From: JAHFHB01 sp964393875
GTDB taxonomy: Bacteria > Omnitrophota > Omnitrophia > Omnitrophales > Aquincolibacteriaceae
Direction of reading: 5' to 3'
NCBI GenBank assembly: GCA_964393875.1
Contig: CAYMUZ010000161.1
Coordinates: 1 to 6,263, forward strand
Length of the DNA: 6,263 nt
Made by a program: the position numbers and the translations under genes. Positions 1 through 4,850 of this stretch are shown here, one piece after another. Each line of letters opens with the position of its first letter. Position 1 is the stretch's first letter. The notes beneath the pieces are model-generated. The model worked only from the letters and a program-made list of their open reading frames with translations, did not search any database and was not told the origin of the DNA.

Positions 1-449
1 TTGAGATACGTCCCAGTCAGGGAGCCAAGATGATCCTGCTTTATCCTCCAAAGAACTCGTTCTGGGTTGAGATGCAAAGCCCCTATTCCGTAAAGCACTT
101 GAAAAACAGCCGCCCCCACAAATAAAATCAATAGGCGTTCGCGCTCGTTTTTTTTCAATCCGCCCACTAAACCAAACACAGCCGTCATAGCGGCCCATCC
201 CACGAGCCGTGATACGGCCTTCCAGGGTGCATAGGCGACAAAGAAACTCTGGGCGGTGAGAAAGACAAAAAAAACTCCGGCAATCAGACCTAAATCATGG
301 AGGGAAAACGCAGGTACCCGTACGCGCTCAGGCATCAAAACAACGAGCAGGAAAATGATCGCATAAAGGCTCGTAGAGGTGACGCTATGAACGGAGCCGA
401 AAAACAAACTGGACAAAAAAAGCAGCAGGCCGAGCCCCCCGTAAAGCAT
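1..449 (-). CDS. O-antigen ligase / Wzy-polymerase-like membrane protein, N-terminal part (3' end beyond window)
   Basis: This frame opens with ATG at 449-447 and stays open for 149 codons to the left edge, so the C-terminal part is missing. My translation is very hydrophobic, with about five likely membrane segments near residues 3-20, 28-40, 53-70, 84-98 and 106-125. A short basic loop (KKNERER) lies at about 99-105. The visible end reads LGSLTGTYL. In the O-antigen ligase/Wzy_C family a similar T-G-T-[FY] stretch comes just before a conserved N-x-NH-[FA] motif in a periplasmic loop. The last two in-frame bases are AA, which allows Asn as the next residue. Such proteins polymerise or transfer undecaprenyl-linked glycan on the periplasmic face of the inner membrane. 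The gene starts 14 bases after the co-polymerase stop, behind an AGGAG site, so it is very likely co-transcribed. Family membership is well supported by motif and context. Whether it is a polymerase or a ligase cannot be told from this fragment. Confidence 0.78.
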   Translation of the reverse strand, partial: MLYGGLGLLLFLSSLFFGSVHSVTSTSLYAIIFLLVVLMPERVRVPAFSLHDLGLIAGVFFVFLTAQSFFVAYAPWKAVSRLVGWAAMTAVFGLVGGLKKNERERLLILFVGAAVFQVLYGIGALHLNPERVLWRIKQDHLGSLTGTYL

Positions 450-459
450 CGGGTGCGGT

Positions 460-464
460 CTCCT
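460..464 (-). promoter_or_regulatory. ribosome binding site of the Wzy-like gene
   Basis: Minus-strand AGGAG sits 10 bases before the ATG at 449. Its first A is the last base of the TGA stop of the preceding co-polymerase gene. This supports the chosen start and suggests translational coupling of the two genes. Confidence 0.7.
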
Positions 465-2398
465 CACAGCGACGGGGCGTTGCTGCCGTAGCCGTAGTAG
501 TAATAGCGGTGATAGTAATAGTTGCGTTCTCTGGGTTCGACAAGGTTCATCACAACACCGACCGTCTTCAGACTGGCGTCTTCAAAAAAACGTTTAACGT
601 CTTTCAAGTGCCGTTTGTCTGTCTTGTGATAACGTGCGACGACAATTCCGGCATCGGCATATTCGGACAGCACCGCCACATCTGCCACCGCCAGGTAAGG
701 CGAGGTGTCTAAAATCACCATGTCGTATTCTTCGCGTAAACGGTTAAAAAGCTTCACCGCCGACTCCGTTCCAAGCAATTCTGTCGGGTGATCCAAAACC
801 ATTCCGGCCGAAAGAAAGTCAAACCCCAATCCGGCCACATTTTTACAAATAGCCTCGTGAATTCCGCATTGCTGATCGAGCACATCCGAAAGTCCTTTTT
901 TATCCTCAAACACCAACGCCTTATGGAGTCGCGGCCGCCTCAAATCCGCGTCGACTAGAATCGTCCGAAAATGATTTTGCTGAAACGCCGCTGCAAGATT
1001 CAACGCTACCGTGCTTTTACCCTCTTCCGGGTTGGGGCTTGTAATGAGCAAAACGTGACTGCCCTTCACGTGGCGGAGTTTGAAAACCAGTGCCGTTCTC
1101 AGAGCGCGGATGGCCTCTGCCGCCGGATTGGATCCCGCGGCCGCTTTTAGAAAAATTTCGCTGTCCGCCGAGCTGCCTTTCGGCCGCCCAGCTCTGGGAA
1201 TCATGCCGAAGAGCTCAAGCCCCAGCCCTTTTTCAATGTCATCCGGAATTTTGACCGTGGGGTCGAGATACTCCACAAGAAATGCCGCCAAAACCCCACC
1301 GAAAAGACCGAGCGCCAGCGCCATCATGAAATTCATGACCGGCCGAGGGCGTGATGGCCGGGGTTCCGCAACGGCTTGATCCACAATCATCATATTGCTG
1401 GCCTGCGCTTGGGCCTCGCTATGCGTTTGTTCGAGGCGTTCCATAAGCGCCTTATAAACTTTCTGCGCGCTTTCTGCCTCGCGTTCAAGCTCGCCATATT
1501 TGATGGCCAAACTACCGAGCTCCATTTTTTTTGTTTCTTCACTTTTAATTTTCTCTTCCAGCCCCTCAATTTCAGATCTCAGATGAATGCGCTTGGGATG
1601 TGCCGGAAGATAGCGTTTAGCCATTCTCGATTCTTGCGACTGTAACTTCACCAGGGCCAATTTGGCATCCTGGAGGAACTCGTCTTTTTCACGCAAGGAG
1701 GGAATAGAAACCAGAGAATGCTCCTCCTTATAGGTCTGCAGTTTCTTATCTGCCTCAGCCACCCTTTCTTTTAAATCGCCCATCTGCCCTGCAATCAGCT
1801 CTGTCGCCTGAGTTGAAGCGGCGTAACGATTCTTCAGATTTTGCTCAATAAATAAGCGGGCAAGCGCGTTAGCAAGTGCGGCTGCTCTACGATTCTCCGG
1901 GTGTAAAACCGAGACGGTGACCAGTTGAGAATTACGAATCGGTTTGATCTGCAGCATTTCTTTAATAAAAACATCTTCCGGATTTCTCGCCACAAGATAA
2001 ACTCCGAGCGCACGCGCAATCCAGGGCTGCTTTCGCAGAAAGTTGCGCAATTGCCCGTGAATCAGACGCTGCAAATACGGGTCCTCTTCCAGTTTTTGCG
2101 CAATAATCAGTTCGCGGACAAGACCGGCGCTTCTTAAAATCTGGCATTGGGTCTGATAATAATCGGTCGACGAGGAATCTACCGACAAAACTTCTTTGAA
2201 GTCCAGAATGTTGGGATGGTCTTTTTCAATCAACAACGTAGCACTGCCCTGATACACGACTGTTTCCGTGAAGGTCAGAAAAATTCCGGTCAGCAAGGTC
2301 ATAAGCAAAAAGCTCAAGATCACTTTGCGACGCTTGACCAAGACGTAGTAATAATCGCGAAGATGGATCTCTTCTTCGTACGCAATGGACGTTGTCAT
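464..2398 (-). CDS. Wzz/Wzc-type polysaccharide co-polymerase fused to a BY-kinase (tyrosine autokinase)
   Basis: This 644-residue inner-membrane protein controls chain length and export of a Wzy-dependent polysaccharide. In order it shows: a Wzz-like N-terminus (about 10-100) with a first membrane helix near 26-44; a long periplasmic, Lys/Glu-rich, coiled-coil-prone region (about 195-340); a proline-rich motif (P346, P348, P351, P353) directly before a second membrane helix (about 355-377); and a cytoplasmic kinase domain (about 425-620). The kinase carries the EX2RX2R oligomerisation motif (E428, R431, R434), a Walker A around SPNPEEGKST with K461, Walker A' ILVDADLRRP with D483 and D485, and Walker B VILDTSP with D564. 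The tail, residues 627-637, has eight tyrosines, the expected autophosphorylation cluster. Length and order fit the single-chain Wzc type, not the split CapA/CapB type. It begins 3 bases after the OPX stop. The domain call is secure; the substrate polymer is unknown. Confidence 0.95.
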   Translation of the reverse strand: MTTSIAYEEEIHLRDYYYVLVKRRKVILSFLLMTLLTGIFLTFTETVVYQGSATLLIEKDHPNILDFKEVLSVDSSSTDYYQTQCQILRSAGLVRELIIAQKLEEDPYLQRLIHGQLRNFLRKQPWIARALGVYLVARNPEDVFIKEMLQIKPIRNSQLVTVSVLHPENRRAAALANALARLFIEQNLKNRYAASTQATELIAGQMGDLKERVAEADKKLQTYKEEHSLVSIPSLREKDEFLQDAKLALVKLQSQESRMAKRYLPAHPKRIHLRSEIEGLEEKIKSEETKKMELGSLAIKYGELEREAESAQKVYKALMERLEQTHSEAQAQASNMMIVDQAVAEPRPSRPRPVMNFMMALALGLFGGVLAAFLVEYLDPTVKIPDDIEKGLGLELFGMIPRAGRPKGSSADSEIFLKAAAGSNPAAEAIRALRTALVFKLRHVKGSHVLLITSPNPEEGKSTVALNLAAAFQQNHFRTILVDADLRRPRLHKALVFEDKKGLSDVLDQQCGIHEAICKNVAGLGFDFLSAGMVLDHPTELLGTESAVKLFNRLREEYDMVILDTSPYLAVADVAVLSEYADAGIVVARYHKTDKRHLKDVKRFFEDASLKTVGVVMNLVEPRERNYYYHRYYYYGYGSNAPSL

Positions 2399-2401
2399 AC
2401 G

Positions 2402-2998
2402 CTAAAAAAAACTCCTGGGAACAATCACTTTATCGTTGGCCCGGAGCTCACGGTCGTCCTGCATATTCCCCTTTTTAGTCATGTCTGAGATATTCACCTC
2501 AAAGCTGACCTGTTCACTGCCCTCCGTACGAATCACCTTCACTTTCGCCGGATTTGCAACGTCCGTAAAACCCCCTGCGAGAGTGATGGCCTCAAAAACA
2601 GTCATGGTTCCTGTCAATGGAAAGGATCCCGGGGTCTTCACTTCGCCGGTAACAAACACATGGCTGAATTCCTTCACAAAAACAGTGACTTGCGGATTCA
2701 CAAGATATTTTTCGCCCAGCAGATCACGGACGCGCGTTTGCAACTCTGTCACGGTTTGCCCTGCAGCCGCAATCGTTCCCAAAAGCGGCATCGAGATGCT
2801 GCCGTCCGTCAGCACGCGAACTTCCTTGGTAAGATCCTGTTCATCGTAAACTTCGATCTCAAGCAGATCTCCGATTCCGATACGGTAATCGTTAGAAACT
2901 GCAAACGTTTGTACGCTGGCAAAAAGAGCCATCCAGCCATAGAACAAAAAAATAGCTCCGGCTAAGACCCTGGGGCGGAATTTGAAAATCATAGGCAT
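2402..2998 (-). CDS. short periplasmic polysaccharide-export (OPX / Wza-family) protein
   Basis: This 198-residue protein belongs to the polysaccharide biosynthesis/export family that links the inner-membrane co-polymerase to the outer-membrane exit. A Sec signal peptide (hydrophobic core about 11-27) probably ends near TFA at 31-33. There is no cysteine at the cleavage site, so it should not be a lipoprotein. Residues about 37-109 form a Poly_export domain (YRIGIGDLLEIEVYDE, then DGSISMPLLGTI and NPQVTVFV). Residues about 113-162 form one SLBB domain (VTGEVKTPGSFPL, then EAITLAGGF). E. coli Wza has about 379 residues, a lipidated N-terminus and a C-terminal helix that crosses the outer membrane. 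This protein has neither the extra SLBB domain nor that helix and is probably wholly periplasmic. An ATG two codons downstream (2992) is an alternative start. The Shine-Dalgarno match is weak, a purine-rich GAGAAGAAAG about 14 bases upstream. The preceding barrel gene ends 60 bases away. Confidence 0.92.
   Translation of the reverse strand: MPMIFKFRPRVLAGAIFLFYGWMALFASVQTFAVSNDYRIGIGDLLEIEVYDEQDLTKEVRVLTDGSISMPLLGTIAAAGQTVTELQTRVRDLLGEKYLVNPQVTVFVKEFSHVFVTGEVKTPGSFPLTGTMTVFEAITLAGGFTDVANPAKVKVIRTEGSEQVSFEVNISDMTKKGNMQDDRELRANDKVIVPRSFF
2412..2416 (-). promoter_or_regulatory. ribosome binding site of the co-polymerase gene, inside the 3' end of the OPX gene
   Basis: Minus-strand AGGAG lies 13 bases before the ATG at 2398, a slightly long spacing. 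It is embedded in the last sense codons of the OPX gene (AGG AGT, encoding Arg-Ser), so ribosomes finishing that gene pass over it. Coupled translation is likely. Confidence 0.55.
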
Positions 2999-3058
2999 TG
3001 AGGTATTATCGACTTTCTTCTCAAAAGAATAAAGACAACATGGGGGACGAACTGAATC

Positions 3059-4297
3059 TTAGTATGCCAAAATGGAGGCGACGGAAACGCGGTGGTCCGT
3101 GTACTCGAGGGAGGAAAAGTTTGAACGCCGGTGCAAATGCTCATAGGCAAGCTCGAGTTCCATCCATTCGGTTAGAAGATAGCGAATCCCGTAGCGGCCC
3201 GAGAGATGACTGTCATGACGATAGCGGGTGTCTCCATCCACTGTCGCCCGCTCGCTATAGCTGTCGTGAATGAAATCAAATCCCCCAAAAAGTGTCCAGC
3301 GTCTCAAAGGGACATATTCAACGCCCATTCCGATGCGGTGTTCCTTGTAAAAATTGACCTCCGCAAAAGTCGCTTCCACCGGCTCGCGTCCGGCGCGAAA
3401 GATCCACTTCAGGTTCTGACGCATTTTGTATTCAGCCGTGAGACTTCCCACCCAAGAATAAAAATCGGGTTCCGAAGAAACTTTATAATTACGAAACTGC
3501 ATTCCGATCCGGGTCTTGACCAGAAGGTTCGGCATGGGCTCCCCGTCAAAACCGATACGCACCTGGTTCACGGTCCCGTCGCGAGTAAAATTATCCCCGT
3601 AATCGATTTGAGAAAATTGATACTCGAGCAGTGCTTTTAAACGGGCAAACAAATCGTAGTAAACGACGCCGGAAAAACCCGTTTCTTGAAAATCGAGGGC
3701 GTCATTGACCTGCTGGCGGAAGTCCCGCACCACATGATGGAATCCCGTTTCAAAAGTAAACCGCTTCCAGTGGTAGCCGATCTTGGGCTGAATTGACTGA
3801 TCATACCTGGGAATACGGCTGGTGAACGTTGTTCCGGAACGACCGGATGTTTCACTAAAGCGCTCAAGCACATTGATGTACCAGGATGGGAAATTCAAAT
3901 CAAGCAGTGTGAAAAAATTTTGGTTTTGATCTTTTTGACGGCTGTCGCGCGACTTTGAAAAAATTTCAAAATCAGCTTCATACCCCACCGCCAGCTGATG
4001 CTTGTTGATGGGAAGTTCGATGATCGCCCCTGGCTGGATATTAAAAACGACATCCTCGCGGCGGTCATTGTGCTCAAGCAAAATATTACTGTCATAGGTT
4101 GAAGTCGTTCGAAGCGTCGGATGCAGTCGAATCGGCCCCGCTTTCAGCCGTGTTGGCGTCGGTTTAATAAATCTCTTTTCGCCAAACTCTTCAATGGCGT
4201 CTTGCAGTTTAAAATCAGCACGAACGCTCGTAATGCAGGGGAAGAAAAGTAAGGCTGTTAAAAGACAGCAGATTGCGGGGTAGGTGTTTTTCCGCAT
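3059..4297 (-). CDS. outer-membrane beta-barrel protein (BBP2-like), probable polysaccharide exit porin
   Basis: I place the start at ATG 4297, giving 412 residues. It begins with a clear signal peptide (MRKN, then a hydrophobic core about 8-23, with cleavage near VRA at 25-27). The frame is open back to an ATG at 4444, but that extension is Arg/Pro-rich, buries the signal peptide and overlaps the preceding gene. After a short linker (about 28-58) the rest alternates polar and hydrophobic/aromatic residues in strand-sized blocks. It includes TYDSNILLEHND near 67-77, a signature-like stretch seen at the first strand of BBP2-type barrels (Pfam PF10082 as I recall it). The C-terminus HRVSVASILAY ends in an aromatic residue, like the outer-membrane assembly beta-signal. 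About 385 mature residues would fit roughly 16-18 strands. The start lies 10 bases after the previous stop, with only a weak ribosome site. Its place directly before the OPX gene suggests a role in polymer secretion. Confidence 0.87.
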   Translation of the reverse strand: MRKNTYPAICCLLTALLFFPCITSVRADFKLQDAIEEFGEKRFIKPTPTRLKAGPIRLHPTLRTTSTYDSNILLEHNDRREDVVFNIQPGAIIELPINKHQLAVGYEADFEIFSKSRDSRQKDQNQNFFTLLDLNFPSWYINVLERFSETSGRSGTTFTSRIPRYDQSIQPKIGYHWKRFTFETGFHHVVRDFRQQVNDALDFQETGFSGVVYYDLFARLKALLEYQFSQIDYGDNFTRDGTVNQVRIGFDGEPMPNLLVKTRIGMQFRNYKVSSEPDFYSWVGSLTAEYKMRQNLKWIFRAGREPVEATFAEVNFYKEHRIGMGVEYVPLRRWTLFGGFDFIHDSYSERATVDGDTRYRHDSHLSGRYGIRYLLTEWMELELAYEHLHRRSNFSSLEYTDHRVSVASILAY

Positions 4298-4307
4298 GAA
4301 AAAACCG

Positions 4308-4784
4308 TCAGGATTGCGGGCTTGCCTGGATACTGCGCGAATCGGGAACCGCCGCGGAATCGATAGGAACGCCTGTGGGGGCAACTGCCGCAGTGGGTTC
4401 CGGAACCTCATCCGGCTGAGCTGAGAGAGAGTACTCTTGGTCATCCACCTTGAGGGTTCCGGTGCTCTCGCCGCAAGTCAAACTCGCTGTGGCTCCCCCA
4501 CCCATCGAATGGTTTTGTCCAAAACATCCGACCTGGACCTGATCACTGTCCGAAGTATGCACCGTCAAACTCCCGTCAAATACTTCGATCGTAGTATCGT
4601 TGGGGATAGGTGGAATTTTATCACCCGCTTCAAGAAGAGTCACATTGCCGTCATGGAAGGTTAGAATCACAGTGCCGGTGAAACTCGTATCCACGGTCAC
4701 TGCAGCACGAGAGGCACCTGCACACACGGCGCAGGTCATGAAAACACTGAGTATGACTGTGCGAAAAGATCGAATTGACTTCAT
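4308..4784 (-). CDS. small secreted protein of unknown function, loosely FecR-like, with Pro/Ala-rich tail
   Basis: I chose ATG 4784 (158 residues) over the upstream ATG at 4802 because a strong GAGGAGAG ribosome site stands at the right distance and the protein then starts with a typical signal peptide (MKSIRSFR, hydrophobic core about 9-23, cleavage near SRA at 25-27). Cysteines at 18 and 21 lie inside the signal peptide and do not make a lipobox. Mature residues about 28-120 look all-beta, with VTLLEAGDKIPPIPNDTTIE followed by a short strand pair. The GDxI pattern before a strand resembles the periplasmic part of FecR-type proteins, but this is only a loose likeness. Cys87 and Cys104 could form a disulfide around a Gly-rich loop (GGGA at 95-98). 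Residues about 122-158 are a low-complexity tail rich in Pro, Ala, Ser and acidic residues. I do not recognise the family. Its position points to a periplasmic accessory of the export machinery. Confidence 0.8.
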   Translation of the reverse strand: MKSIRSFRTVILSVFMTCAVCAGASRAAVTVDTSFTGTVILTFHDGNVTLLEAGDKIPPIPNDTTIEVFDGSLTVHTSDSDQVQVGCFGQNHSMGGGATASLTCGESTGTLKVDDQEYSLSAQPDEVPEPTAAVAPTGVPIDSAAVPDSRSIQASPQS

Positions 4785-4791
4785 GGTCGCT

Positions 4792-4796
4792 CTCCT
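4792..4796 (-). promoter_or_regulatory. ribosome binding site of the small secreted protein gene
   Basis: Minus-strand AGGAG, within a longer GAGGAGAG purine run, lies 7 bases before ATG 4784. It is the best ribosome site among the internal genes and decides this start over the ATG at 4802, which would place the site inside the coding region. Confidence 0.75.
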
Positions 4797-4823
4797 CTGC
4801 ACCTACGTGCGAGTACTACACAC

Positions 4824-4844
4824 CGAGAGCCATAGAAGCTCTCG
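4824..4844 (-). other. perfect inverted repeat (hairpin) just after the glycoamylase-like gene
   Basis: CGAGAGC at 4824-4830 and GCTCTCG at 4838-4844 are exact reverse complements around a 7-base loop. A further CAC/GTG pairing (4821-4823 with 4848-4850) is possible across a 3-base bulge. It begins a few bases after the TAG at 4853-4851 and ends about 27 bases before the AGGAG of the next gene. No T-run follows on the minus strand, so it does not look like a classical intrinsic terminator. An RNA-stabilising or expression-balancing hairpin between cistrons is more likely. Confidence 0.5.
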
Positions 4845-4850
4845 TATGTG

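Noticed and set aside
297..491. Plus-strand open frames across the window (for example 297-491, 1376-1645, 2436-2849, 3206-3640, 5355-5741).
   Set aside because: All lie antisense to well-supported minus-strand genes, have no recognisable domains and show Arg/His/Cys/Ser-rich shadow-like composition.
2404..2411. Programmed frameshifting on the eight-T run at the end of the OPX gene.
   Set aside because: Shifting by one base either way leads to an early stop or an unrelated tail, not to the co-polymerase frame, and no stimulatory structure is evident.
2999..3058. Possible internal promoter in the 60-base gap before the OPX gene (minus strand TTGTCT and GATAAT-like boxes).
   Set aside because: The spacing between the boxes is about 22 bases, too long for a normal sigma-70 promoter, and the region is AT-rich enough for chance matches.
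4308..4421. VPEP in the tail of the small secreted protein as a PEP-CTERM sorting signal.
   Set aside because: No hydrophobic helix and basic end follow the motif; the tail stays polar and Pro/Ala-rich to the stop. No exosortase-like gene is visible in the window.
4298..4444. N-terminal extension of the barrel protein to an upstream ATG at 4444 (461 residues in total).
   Set aside because: The extra 49 residues are Arg/Pro-rich, would place the signal peptide in the interior, and overlap the tail of the preceding secreted protein. The ATG at 4297 gives a clean signal peptide.
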